A DNA stretch of 64,000 nucleotides from Scalesia atractyloides (lineage: Eukaryota > Streptophyta > Magnoliopsida > Asterales > Asteraceae). The number at the start of each line of letters is the position of its first letter. The first letter of the stretch is position 1. The notes beneath the pieces are model-generated. The model made no database searches. It was not told where the DNA came from and saw only the letters and a list, made by a program, of their open reading frames with translations. Where the stretch lies: the NCBI GenBank assembly GCA_947069175.1, contig CAMTDV010000013.1, positions 53,574,610 to 53,638,609 on the forward strand. The letters are read 5' to 3'. A program made the position numbers and the translations under genes. Positions 23,505 through 33,927 of this stretch are shown here, one piece after another.

Positions 23505-24015
23505 TGACTTTAAAGATGATGTGTTATAAGCCGATTCGTGATGGCTAGTCTCCAGATAGATATCCGTCGAGTGAGTTAGGCGCTAAAGAACATTAAGAAG
23601 AAATAAAAGAACTTTGCAACAATTTTCTCTATTCTTTCAATGAAATGCAAATTACAATATATAGACTAATAAAATTACTTGCTCCTAAATCTGTGGAAAA
23701 ACCACTGAGCCATGCGAAAATGGAAACGTGCACTTTATTATCTAATTTACGGAAACATGCATGCAAATGGGGAATGTGGTTTTAATATGAACCATGCATT
23801 GACGAGATGAACTGATCGTGGGCACGGGATTAGTAGTGGTACGTATCATGATGACAAGTTAATGGTTTTATCTTCTCCAATTGAGATATCAATCAGGTCA
23901 TCATTTATTTTTAAAACGCATTACATTTCTAAAACGTATAACTTAGATTAGTTGAAAATATACCCAAATAAATGATTAATTTTTTAATTTGTGTTTTATA
24001 ATAGTGTCCTACTTC

Positions 24016-24293
24016 ATTCCGCTTTTTTTTAATTTTGTTTTTACTACATTGCGTTTTACAAAAAAAAAATGAAAAACACAATTTTGTATATTTTTTTGTT
24101 CATTGCGTTTTACAAAAAAAAACACATTTTTATGAGTTTTTTTCTCATTGCGTTTTACAAAAAAATAAAAAAAAGTGTTTTTTTGTCAATTACATTTTAC
24201 AAAAGAATGAAAAACACATATTTTGTGTGTTTTTTTATCCATTGCATTTTACAAAAGAATAGAAAAAAGTGTTTTTTGTCTATTGTGTTTTAC
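24016..24293. repeat. Diverged tandem repeat built on CATTGCGTTTTACAAAAA
   Basis: About six units of 45-50 bp, each with a CATTGCGTTTTAC or CATTRCATTTTAC core followed by an A-run and a T-run. Apparent ORFs here (repeating HCVLQK) are a product of the repeat. Confidence 0.75.
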
Positions 24294-24299
24294 GTATCT

Positions 24300-25415
24300 G
24301 GGTTTTCGAAATTTTTATTTTTCAAAAGTATAGCAATAGTATACTCGTTTTGAAGATAAAAAAACTCGTTTTTATGATGCAATTTTATATTAAAAGAATG
24401 TCGTATGAAAAAGTTATAACGTTTTAAAAATGGGGTGAATTTGAGGTGAAAGAAACTATTGTCTTCGATTGACTAGAATATCCTTAAACACTCTCACCGC
24501 CTCTAATTTTTGTTCAATTCAACTTATTTAATCAAATCCCTTAATTATTCAATGGATGGTCAAGATTACTTCTTAACCTTTTATACTAATATATCTTCCT
24601 ATTATATCCTGACTCTATATAGTATATTACAGTTTTTTTTTTAGTTCGGGTAATCATGCGGGCATCACTTAATACCATAACCATCCCAAAAACATCAAAT
24701 ATTTTGAAATTAATCACGTACTTGGTTCCATACCCAAATACCCTCCCGAATGTGCGGTGTTTTCAGTTTAAGATTTCAGAGTCATTTGAAACTTTGCGTC
24801 CCTTCTAAATTGGAAAAATGTTATATTTAACTAGAATGGGTGTCTTTATATTTATTAATTTACAAAATTGCAAGTTTGTAACTCAAAGAACAAACTAAAT
24901 TAGAAACTCATTTGAAGTTACGGACCAGATGAGAAACACCAGATCGATACTCAAAATTCCAAATATTTTGATGAACAGACAGACACAAGCATGCTTTTAT
25001 CTTGTTTTTTAACAGTTTTGATCTATTGCATGCTTTTATATTTGTTTCTTATACACATTCTTATTGTTTAGTAAGTTTTAACTTGAATTTAGTATTGCTT
25101 TTTTCTTTTTATTATTAATTTAAGCAACATAGGAATATTGAATAACATCTTCAAAAACAATTATAACAGAAAAAAAAACTTGATCAAACAACACCGAGAA
25201 TATAAAAATAACTCCAAACCAAAAATTATAATTTGAAGATGAGATGATCAAACTAATATGTATCGATGGAAATGCAAATATAAGTTTAAAAAATATAAGA
25301 TCATTAACATAAAACTATTCACTGAAATTAAGGGGCAGTGTAGTAGCAAGAACTTGAGACCCTCTACTAGAGCTTTCAAGTTCGAATTTAGGTTCTATCG
25401 GTTTTCCACCTTTAA
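24300..25415. other. Intergenic AT-rich DNA
   Basis: No ORF, no paired termini and no RNA gene seen. This is the left flank of the second Harbinger element. Confidence 0.4.
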
Positions 25416-26092
25416 GGCCACTCGGTGTGGGGGCCGTCCAGGCCCGGCTTGGACCGACGACGTCCCTAACACCGCGCCGGGTGGCTCGTCGGCGTCGTAG
25501 GCGTCCGCTTGCGGACGTTAGAGACGGGGTGACTTTTTTAATATATATCAAAATAATAGCCGTTGAAACGGCTAGTTCAATAAAAAAAATAAATTAATAA
25601 TTTTACATATAAATACCCCAATGTCATCCCACTTTTTTACACACTTTATTCACCTCCATGTCTCAAATATATAAAAATATTCCCATCTTTTTATAATTCT
25701 TCAACCTTTTATAAAATCTTTCAACTTTCGTCATGGATCCATACAACCCGAGCAACCCGAACCCGAACCCAAATCCAAACCTGAACCCAAACCCAAACCA
25801 AAACTTTTCTCCGTACCCGGCTACTATCCTAGTATGGAGCCGAGTTGGTCATCCTCACAATTTTTATTCAACGCTTTTGGGGGTTTTCAACAAAGCCCGA
25901 ACGCGTTTTTGTAACATCCGTCAAAAACCGGATTAACCAAACCCGCTTCGTTTATTAACCGAACAACCAGTTAAAAATTTTCGTTACGTATTTAATGCCC
26001 AAATTAATTTTAAACGATACATAATTAATAAGTATATTAGAATATAAAATTTATATTTGAAAATGTATTAAAAATAGTGAAATAAAAATTAA

Positions 26093-26170
26093 ATGCTGAA
26101 GCCGGGTTTCGAACCCGGGTCAGCCAGATGTTTCACAAAGACTTAACTCACACTCGCCCAACCACTCCGC
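26093..26170 (-). other. tRNA-like sequence (class II style), reverse orientation
   Basis: On the minus strand AAGTGGCGGAGTGGTTGGGC resembles the A box and D-arm of a Leu/Ser-type tRNA. About 50 bases on, a perfect T-arm follows (CCGGG-TTCGAAA-CCCGG) with an intact B box. Acceptor and anticodon stems do not pair convincingly, so it is tRNA-derived rather than a tRNA gene. Confidence 0.6.
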
Positions 26171-26900
26171 CACTTGTGTTCTTTGGTGAAATACTGAAAC
26201 AATTAATACTTAATATAAAACTCGAAGTCAAATTCTGTTACCCAGCGCGCCCAAGTCACTATCGCCGGAAATCCCGACAAATTCGTCAATCATTGACGTT
26301 TTTCTTTTGACATAACGGATGCGTTTACAGCAACGTCGGTTATAACCGAAAACTCAATCAATTTCACTCTTAAACCGAAAATTTCATAATCGGAAAACTT
26401 GAAATCTCTTATACTCAAAAAAATACCTTCAGTCAGGAAAACCCAACTCACTTATTCACTCGAATTAGCTCTCAATACACTCGCTAACCTCCCTACAAGT
26501 CCTTAATCGGCAAGAACAACTCGCAGGATACTTTCTGCAACTCGCCGGAAAACCGAACCCCTTCATCTCTGTGCCTTACTCTAAAAACAGAACATCTAGA
26601 GCTCATACCGAAGTCACCCACACTCACCTCAAACTTCTTGAAGATCCTCTGCCGTCAAGATACACATCGCCGGAATAACCTGCTGTCATCGGAAACTCGC
26701 CGGCGAAACAGGGGATCTCTGTTCGGTATATCTTACACCTAATCTCTCTCGTTTTTATTAATCTCATATGTAGTTAATTACAATTTACTAAAGAAATTGA
26801 TGAATGTATCGAAACAGTCGGGATTGGTTTCTGGGTTGAGTTCAACGAAGAAGATGAAGTTTCGGTTATATATATATTTAATATAAATCGAGTTATATCT

Positions 26901-27409
26901 CGGGTTAGACACACAGTCCAGCGGTGGACTGTGTGCGATTTTAAAGCATACGTCCCGGGTTCGAATTCTATTGTGTTCCGATTCACTGAAATATAATGTT
27001 TTTTTTTATAAACGCGAAATCCTGGAACATGTAATCAGCATATAAGTATAATTAAAACAAGTTATATAAACGGGTTAGACACACAGTCCAGCGGTGGACT
27101 GTGTGCAAATAAATACGCATACGTCCCGAGTTCGATCCTTGGCACACGCACACTCGCTGTAATAAAAATGTTTTTTTATAAAACCGAACCGGACCTACAC
27201 GCAGAATCATGTTAAGTATAATAAAAACCAGAATATTTACCAAGTTAGACACACAGTCCAGCGGTGGACTGTGTGCCAAACTAAATCACAGGTCCCGGGT
27301 TCGAGATCTGTGGAGAGCACCGAGTTGATACCATTAAATCCTTTTTAAAATAAATGATTTTCGGATTAACTTAATTAGTGTATAAATATAATTAAAAACA
27401 GAAATATTT
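26901..27409 (+). repeat. Three tandem 170-bp tRNA-like modules with a strong hairpin
   Basis: Units begin at 26901, 27071 and 27241. Each has GTTAGACACACAG, an 11-bp hairpin with a GCGG loop (26910-26935, 27080-27105, 27250-27275; arms CACACAGTCCA/TGGACTGTGTG), and 22-28 bases later a B box (GGGTTCGAATTC, GAGTTCGATCC, GGGTTCGAGATC). A T-run near the end of each unit (at least five T) would serve as a polymerase III terminator. The hairpin takes the place of the D-arm of the fourth unit at 27410. No complete cloverleaf is possible. Confidence 0.75.
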
Positions 27410-27490
27410 CGGGTTAGACACGTAGCTCAGTTGGAAGAGCTGCGTGCACGCGTACGGGAGGTCACGGGTTCGAGTCTCACCCAGCGCACA
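27410..27490 (+). other. Fourth tRNA-like module with canonical A and B boxes
   Basis: Continues the 170-bp register. TAGCTCAGTTGGAAGAGC (27423-27440) is a near-perfect D-arm/A box and GGTTCGAGTCTC (27467-27478) a good B box, 26 bases apart. The D-stem is extended by extra pairing (CACG...CGTG) as in the three upstream hairpins. The acceptor (GGGTTAG/CTCACCC) pairs only in part and there is no proper anticodon stem, so it is not called as a functional tRNA. Confidence 0.65.
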
Positions 27491-27982
27491 CATACAAACG
27501 AACGAACCGGTCAACGGTTAACAGTAATGGTCAACGGTCAACGGTCAAGTCAAAAAGTCAACATTTTTTTTATTATTTTTATTTATTTATTCAAATTAAA
27601 AATCAATTAAAAATACTTAAAAATAACGTTTTTAAAGTTAGAAAATAGCCTTAAACTCACAAAAATATATCCAATAATCCTACTAAAATTGATTAATAAA
27701 ATCCGCTTATTTACCGAACCGTTATGTTATTATCTAGGTTAGTTCCTCTCGTGGTTAAATCCAATTTCGTGCGCATTCATCATCAATCCAAGAAACGCAA
27801 CCACTGTGAGTGAATCTTACAACTCTCCTTTTTATTACACGTTTTGGGGTGTATCATGTGTCGCTTAAACTAATTCGTTTATTCAAACTCGTGCCATACC
27901 ATATTATGATTTAAACTTAGAATGTAAATATTGTTTGTAGCTATGTATTACATATTGTCAAGTTGTATGCAAATTATTTGTT

Positions 27983-28141
27983 AGGCCCATCAGTTCCTCG
28001 TGGGAGACGAGTTGAACAACGCGTGCCTTAAAACTCATTCATTAGGCCCATCAGTTCGTAGAACAACGCGTGCCTCAAAACTCATTCATTAGGCCCATCA
28101 GTTCCTCGTGGGAGACGAGTTGAACAACGCGTGCCTCAAAA
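27983..28141 (+). repeat. Tandem repeat with GTTCCTCGTGGGAGACGAGTT
   Basis: Three units starting TTAGGCCCATCAGTTC at about 27983, 28042 and 28089, ending CAACGCGTGCC. The middle one lacks the CTCGTGGGAGACGAG hairpin, whose arms are CTCGT/ACGAG. Confidence 0.8.
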
Positions 28142-30268
28142 CAATCTATTATTGTATGTGTGTGCATTATTTAATATTAAGTGTTTTGTGAATAAGTTTA
28201 CATCTATATTTACTCATATGTGGTTATGCACTTTATTTTATAATCAATTCAATGAACTTGTTTAAATGTTTTTCATAGGATTCACTCGCCAACTTTTTGT
28301 TGATCCAAAAAAACCATTTTTACACATGATACAGGTGAACAGGATGAAGCAAGGAAAACATAGGAAATGCCTTAGAAGAAAATAATAAAGTCTAGAAAGA
28401 TGTGTAGAACCTGTTGTAATTATGATTGTATGATCCCCTTTAAATTGTAATAATAAATATGAAACGTTATAATAAATGTCATGAGCTTTGATGAAAACCC
28501 AATCATGCCCCGATCACCTTTTCCGCTGCGGGTCGGGGTGTGACAGTTTTCGCAAATGAGCCAAGTGCAACAAATGCAGTCGGTGCAACAAATGATGATG
28601 CGAAACCCTTTCAATTCGCAACCACAACCCGGAGAGGACGTTCAACAATTTGTTCCGGAGACCCACCGCAATCTTCTACACGAAAAAAGGGAAATAACAT
28701 ATGGTTGAGAAAGAACAACCTTCGAGAGGGAAGGCGAAATTTTGGACGAAGATGGAGGAGGAGGCGTTAGCTAAGGCGTGGGTTAGCACTTCCAAAAGCC
28801 CCATTATCGGTATATAACTTTTGCTACATTTTAAAAATATACCAAAAATTTATAGACTATACTTTTTTTAATATAACTTTTGCTACAATTTAAAAATATA
28901 GGTAACAACCAAACCGGCGAGGGGTTTTGGAAAGAAATATTGTCGAAGTTTCTTGCGATAATGGAACAATGTCATTATCGCGACATCGATTCCATCTCTT
29001 CCAAGTGGAGAAAGATGCATCCGGTCGTGAACCGGTTTTCGGGGGTTTATAATAACTTGTATACTGGTCGTCGTAGTGGGATGAGTGATGAAGAGTTTTT
29101 AAAGAGGCGATGCGTCGATATGAAGATACGCATGGAACCGCTTCCCCCACGTACGTGCTTGGGAAATTTTGCTAACCAGTAACAAGTGGGCGCCGGTCCC
29201 AAATGAAGTTGCAACGGCCAAACGAACATAAACCTCGGAGACCGGTCGTTACAGTGCGGGTGGAGGCTCGGACGCACGATGTCAAATAAATATAAACGAC
29301 GAGCCCGAATTTGATGATGAAGAGTTTGTGGTTCGAGAGGAGGAATGTCCCCGGGCAGGGACAAATCAAAAAGGGCGGCAGCTGGAAAAAAACCTGCCGC
29401 GACGGGCGCAGTTCCAAAATGGACGAGCTTATGGCTCAGTTCAAAGTGTTCATCGAGGTCACGGCCCAAAAGATGAAAACGAAGGAACGTGAGGTCGAGT
29501 TTAAAGAGTGGGAGATAATGACAGCCGACATAAACTCGTATCTGGAAGAAGATCGGCCGATTTTGCGAAGAATGAAAGAAACAATCACAAAAAGTGGAGT
29601 TCATAGGATTTTTTTAGGTTATGTTTTTTTTTTCGTTATTTTTTTATTTTTTACTTTTTTTAGGTTATGTAATGTGTGGTTTTTAATACAAAATGATTTT
29701 ATTTATATAAGTAAATGTTAAAAACTAGTTTAATTAAAAAGAAAAATAAAAAAACTAGGTGGGGTCGGGTCGTCACCCATTTCCAAGCTTCCATCCCTGG
29801 AGGGGTGTCCTCCAAGATCTCTGACGCGTTTCCTGACGTGGCGGGTCGTCCTGGAGAGAGGCCCGTCAGCCATATCGAGTAGCCTAACCCCTTAAAGGCT
29901 AGGTGGGGTCCCGAGAGTTTACAAATAACATGTTTCCAATATCTAAGGATTCATTGAATCTGATGTAGAAGCATGCATATCTTTTATTTATTATTTGAAT
30001 TATAATTTCTATGTTTATCCTTTAATTGTTTTGTATAAGTAGGGCATCTAGGATTTATTGTTTTTCAGTTTTTGATTGAGTTTTAATTTAAAAGAACTGT
30101 GTTTTTGAAACCTTTGGTTCATTTTATTAGTCTTTGATTACTAATTGTTTTTGAGCCATTTAGTGCTTCTGTAACTACATCAAAACCAAATGCATATTCT
30201 TTCACTCAAATGACCAAATATGAACAATTAGAATGGTTTAAACTAGTATTTGGGCAATTCAATTATCT

Positions 30269-30617
30269 TTTTTTTAACGGTGACTTTCTTTTTTATTGAT
30301 CCAGTCACACTGTCTAAACGGCGGTCCTAGCTAAGATATGCCCATACTACGTTGTCTTAACCAGGCCCGCATTTGGTTGGCCAGATTGGTTACGGCGTTC
30401 CCCCGGAAACCGTGCTGCCTCCACACGAGTTGCCTCGCTAAAGTACCATCTGGATGAAAACCGGGGTGCGGCTCAGCATCGAACCCCCCTAGGTGGGTTT
30501 GTCATCATCATTGCCCAACCACTAAGCTCCCACCCCAATATGACACAAGTGGGAATTGTACTTGAATCTTCATTGGAAAACCCAAATCTCCTACCACTAA
30601 GCCACAAGTGGGAGGAT
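30269..30617 (-). mobile_element. SINE with two tRNA-like heads, 13-bp target duplication
   Basis: Flanked by the identical 13-mer AATTCAATTATCT at 30256-30268 and 30618-30630. On the minus strand it starts beside the right duplicate and ends in a short A-run (T-run 30268-30275). Head 1 has an A box (GTGGCTTAGTGGTAG, 30590-30604) and B box-like AAGATTCAAGTAC (30558-30570). Head 2 has TGGGAGCTTAGTGGTTGGG (30513-30531) and GGGGTTCGATGCT (30475-30487). A 200-bp unrelated body follows. The two heads share the form of a tRNA polymerase III promoter. It is non-coding and depends on LINE enzymes for movement. Confidence 0.82.
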
Positions 30618-31175
30618 AATTCAATTATCTAAGATAAACTAAATGCAGTTTGAAACCCCTAATAGTCCAAAACCTGTATGAATAACCGAAACCTTAGTTT
30701 ATACTAGGTGACCTATTTTTTGGTTGACCAAAGCTCGTATAACTATTAACCAAAGACTGATTCGAACGAACACTCCATTTAGTGGTGAAGCTTGAGATTT
30801 CCGACTAAGGGACGGAAGTCACCGGACCTAAAAATTTCTATAAAACTGACGTTCGAAAACGTATATACCCAAAAATTTCTATACGAAAATTACATGCTCT
30901 TTACAACTTAGCGAAAAGTTCAGGATGCCGGCCTCCCCCTCCCGCCCTTTAAAAGCTTCGCCCATAACCCGAACCATATTAAAAAAAAAAAGAAAAATAA
31001 CTATTTGTTTTACCTATACCTAACAACTAATTTTATATCACATTTGTAAATAATAAAAAGGGGTCAATTTGAATTTGTCTTTATCTCCTACAGCTTATGA
31101 TAAATAGCACACAAGTCTAAAAACGGATGGCCTAAAACCTTTGGCAACAAAACCACCAACCCAACATTATCACTT

Positions 31176-32565
31176 GAGTAAACTTCCGTTTTCCTCTCAG
31201 TGATTTCGTCGTTTTAATGGTTTTGTCCAAATCCTTTAAAAATAGCCATTTTACTCCTTGATGTTTCGGTTTTGTCGCCAGTTTGTTCCGCGGCCTTAAC
31301 TCCATCCATATTGTACGTTAACTAAAAGGGTATTTTGGTAATTTCAAATATAAAGTAAGCGTACCTTGGTAATTTGTATTTATATTATAAAGATTATTAT
31401 ATTATATATAATAAATATAACAAAACCCATAAACAGATCATCTCTCCTCTCTTTACCCTCTCTCCCTCTCTACACTTTCTCTCTCTATCTCTATACTTTC
31501 TCTCTCTCTACCTTTTGCCCACCACCACCACAGATACCGCCACCACCTCCACCACCACAATCAGACACCACCCCTACCCACTAACCCTCGCCACCACCAC
31601 CATTACCACCCCCACCCACCAGCCCCCGCCACCACCACCACCGAATTACAGTCCCTTAGCCCTCCGTTGATGACAGCAACAACGAAGGTGACTCATGGGG
31701 TTTCATTTCAGGGCAACACCCTGGATTGTTCACTCGATTCTAGCATGGCCGGTGGAAAACAGGTTAAATCAGAGATGTTTAGGTGTTGACATGTTAGTTT
31801 AAGACTCAAATCGAATTTAGTGTTTGTAATGTAGATGATTGACAAGAAACGTGGTGGTGTAGGGCTAGCGACAGAGAGGATACACATGGGCGGCGGCGCC
31901 ACCATCAACAGAGCTAGGGTTCCGGTAACCCTTTTCAAACTCCGGTTGCCGGCAGATGGAGATTTAGGACGGCTGTCGAGTGGCGGATGGAGGTGATGGT
32001 TGTCTAGAGAAAGGGGAGGGAGAAAAGTGAATGTAGTGGTCATATGGCAGATCGTGGCAGCCAAAGGTGATCGTTGGTGGTGGTTGGCGATGGGAGGAGG
32101 GAGGGGCAGTGGATCGATAGGTTTCAATATGTGTGTGTGTATAATATGTGGTTTTGCTAGGGTTTGGTTGTCGGCTAGGATTTGTCGGGTAAAGGCTAAA
32201 GGTGGTGGTAATGGTGGTGGGTGGTGGCACCTAGGTGGTGGGTGGCGGGCAGCGATGGGCGGTGCCGATGATGTTAGGTGGTGGGTGGTGAGTGTAGAAG
32301 AGAGAGAGTAGAGACTGTGTATTTTGTTTTATGTATGCTTTACATTTAAATATAAATACAAATTACCAAAGTACCTTTATTTTTCATTTGTAATTACTAA
32401 AATACCCTTTCAGTTAACATACAATATGGATGGAGCTAAGGCCGTGGAGCAAACTGTCGACAAAACCGGAACATCAGGGACTAAAATGACTATTTTTAAA
32501 GAATTGAAGCAAAACCGTTAAAACGATCAAATCAAGGGAATAAAACGAAAGTTACTCTAATCAGT
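31176..32565. mobile_element. Non-autonomous Mutator-like element with ~210-bp terminal inverted repeats
   Basis: Left arm 31176-31389 and right arm 32346-32557 are inverted copies with about 80 percent visible similarity (GAGTAAACTTCCGTTTT at the left, GAGTAACTTTCGTTTTAT reversed at the right). The 9-mer TTATCACTT occurs at 31167-31175 and 32566-32574, the target size of Mutator-like elements. Eight bases (TAATCAGT) separate the right arm from the duplicate. The interior is CT-rich at the left and GGT-rich at the right; its ORFs are low-complexity (Pro/Thr, Gly/Trp) and not convincing. It may hold a captured 5' UTR fragment, which would make it a Pack-MULE, but no gene is recognised. Confidence 0.82.
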
Positions 32566-32811
32566 TTATCACTTGGCAACCCAGTGAATCTTTTAAGAGC
32601 CGACACTTTGTCTTTTACCATGAAAGCATTATTTTGTTCCAACATTTTGTTGCCATCCCCAATTAATTCTTGTCACACAAAAAACCAAATTATTATGGGA
32701 TCCTAGAAAGACAAGTATTGGGCCATACCACATTTCACTAATATCTATATCCAAAAATTATTTCAGAAAATAAACAAACATAGAAGATTAAAGAAATCAA
32801 GGAGAACTCAA

Positions 32812-33072
32812 ATGGGTAGTACGGATGAAGTCTTATCAGCACCCGCGATAGCTCCAATTCCCTGGGTTGGTGCTGTACACGATCGACGTTATGCCGTTGA
32901 TGGTGAGATTATGGCGTTTGTTGTCATTTTCATTTTCTTGGTATTCCTCCTTTTACTTGTTTTAGCACCTCATCTCATAATGCGAAGAAAGAGCAGCGGA
33001 AGTTCTTCATCGGTCAAGCAGAATTCGAATAGCGGGTCTCTAAGGAACATGAATTCTGAAGACAACCCTTGA
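32812..33072 (+). CDS. Small single-pass membrane protein, 86 residues
   Basis: An intact uninterrupted ORF in the genic island. ATG 32812 has a purine-rich upstream context (GAACTCAAATGGG). The N-terminal part (residues 1-33) is neutral with a PAIAPIPWVGAVHDRRYAVDG segment; residues 34-56 form one strongly hydrophobic helix (starting AFVVIFIFLVFLLLLVLAPH); the C-terminal part starts with RRK and is Ser/Asn-rich. The positive charges after the helix suggest an outside-to-inside orientation with the tail in the cytosol. No signal-peptide cleavage site and no known domain are seen. It converges with the kinase gene 855 bp away and begins 247 bp after a Mutator-like element. Function unknown. 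Composition and helix make it likely to be a real gene, not proven. Confidence 0.6.
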   Translation: MGSTDEVLSAPAIAPIPWVGAVHDRRYAVDGEIMAFVVIFIFLVFLLLLVLAPHLIMRRKSSGSSSSVKQNSNSGSLRNMNSEDNP

Positions 33073-33081
33073 TTTCTAAAC

Positions 33082-33119
33082 ACACACACAATGTGTGTGT
33101 GTGTGTGTGAGAGAGAGAG

Positions 33120-33149
<30 letters not shown>
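33082..33149. repeat. (GT)n(GA)n microsatellite
   Basis: CACACACACA, then GT repeats, then about 20 GA units, starting 9 bp after the stop codon of the small ORF, so it would lie in its 3' UTR. Confidence 0.95.
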
Positions 33150-33150
<1 letters not shown>

Positions 33151-33927
33151 TTATCTGTTCTTGTGTTCTTTTTTGTTCTATACTTACAAAAGAGGTAAGT
33201 TAGCCTTGTATTGTTAAGTGTTGAATTGATTGTCAGTTTTCTGATCAACTGGTGCCGTGGTGGGAGTCCCACCTTAACGTTCTTTTCCTATACATATATA
33301 AATTTATAATTTTTAAAAGTTATCCATGGTGTTTCTCCTTTACCTGAAAAAAAAAAAAGATAAACGGATTAGAAGCATGCGGATATATTTGACGCTCCAA
33401 ATAAGTCAAGAGAACAAAGTAACTAGAAAGATTGTTAGAATCACCTTCTTCTGGAGAGGTCATCTAGAAAGCAAGTCGTTTTGAATTTGAATATTTTCAA
33501 ACAAAACTCTGATATAGATATTATCGGTGTACTTTTTTTAGATGGCTCTCATTTTTTTGGTAAGTGGGTTCATATCTTAAATCTAGCAATTTATTCATTT
33601 TCCATAAAGGAGCCGAAAAGCTGAATGAAACCAAAGTTCCATGTTCGGTTTTGAACTAGAGGCGTTAAAAATAATAAATCGATGTCGACTATAACCCCTA
33701 ACCTTCCAAGCCAACGATGATTGTTGCATACTAACAAGGCTAAATCGCATGACTTTTGCATCTTTGCGTGAAGTTTAACTGCCTGATATCAAAAGGTCAA
33801 GGTCAAAGAATCAAATCATAAGAAAAAGGGGACATCTAGCATTAACACGAGTTAGCATCAAATCAATGATAACAGGTGTTGATTATGCATGATAACGTAG
33901 ATGATGAAATGGAACATACACCATATT

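Larger units (their letters stand above)
25910..28545 (+). mobile_element. Solo LTR (2.6 kb) with GTTTT target duplication, containing tRNA-like modules
   Basis: Starts TGTAACATCCGTC and ends GGTCGGGGTGTGACA; the pentamer GTTTT occurs directly on both sides (25905-25909 and 28546-28550). Removing the LTR plus one GTTTT restores the reading frame of the interrupted Harbinger ORF1 locally, which confirms both ends independently. The LTR contains one reverse and four forward tRNA-like sequences and a repeat cluster at 27983-28141. It has no coding region. The family is probably Gypsy (Tekay/Del-like) by size and termini. Confidence 0.88.
25733..29609 (+). pseudogene. Harbinger ORF1 (Myb/SANT-like, NAM-associated C-terminal domain), split by an LTR insertion
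   Basis: ATG 25733 opens a Pro/Asn repeat (MDPYNPSNPNPNPNPN). The reading frame is entered by the solo LTR at 25910 and resumes at 28551 with a Gln/Met-rich segment. Next come an alternating-charge region and KFWTKMEEEALAKAW (Myb-like helix 1), an intron of 92 bp (28810-28901, GT...AG), then GFWKEILSKF and SISSKWRKMHPVVNRFSG. A final coiled segment, EREVEFKEWEIMTADI (about 29490-29540), belongs to the C-terminal domain. ORF1 proteins bind the transposon ends together with the transposase. At least three frameshifts besides the insertion make it inactive. Confidence 0.8.
25416..29884 (+). mobile_element. PIF/Harbinger element with only the Myb-like ORF1, interrupted by a solo LTR
   Basis: The left terminus GGCCACTCGGTGTGGGGGCC and the right terminus (reversed: GGCTACTCGATATGGCTGAC) are related to those of the element at 17083-19004. 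TAA flanks both ends (25413-25415 and 29885-29887). Without the LTR at 25910-28545 and its duplication, the element is about 1.83 kb. It carries ORF1 but no transposase. Confidence 0.83.

Noticed and set aside
24035..24353. ORFs with repeated HCVLQKK
   Set aside because: Direct translation of the 45-50 bp tandem repeat; no start or domain evidence.
27410..27490. Functional tRNA gene with good A and B boxes
   Set aside because: The acceptor arms pair only in part and no anticodon stem-loop of normal size can be drawn; it shares a 170-bp register with three clearly non-tRNA hairpin modules.
31708..32127. 139-residue minus-strand ORF
   Set aside because: Low-complexity Pro/Leu/His composition inside the interior of the Mutator-like element; no domain, and overlapping ORFs on both strands are equally long.
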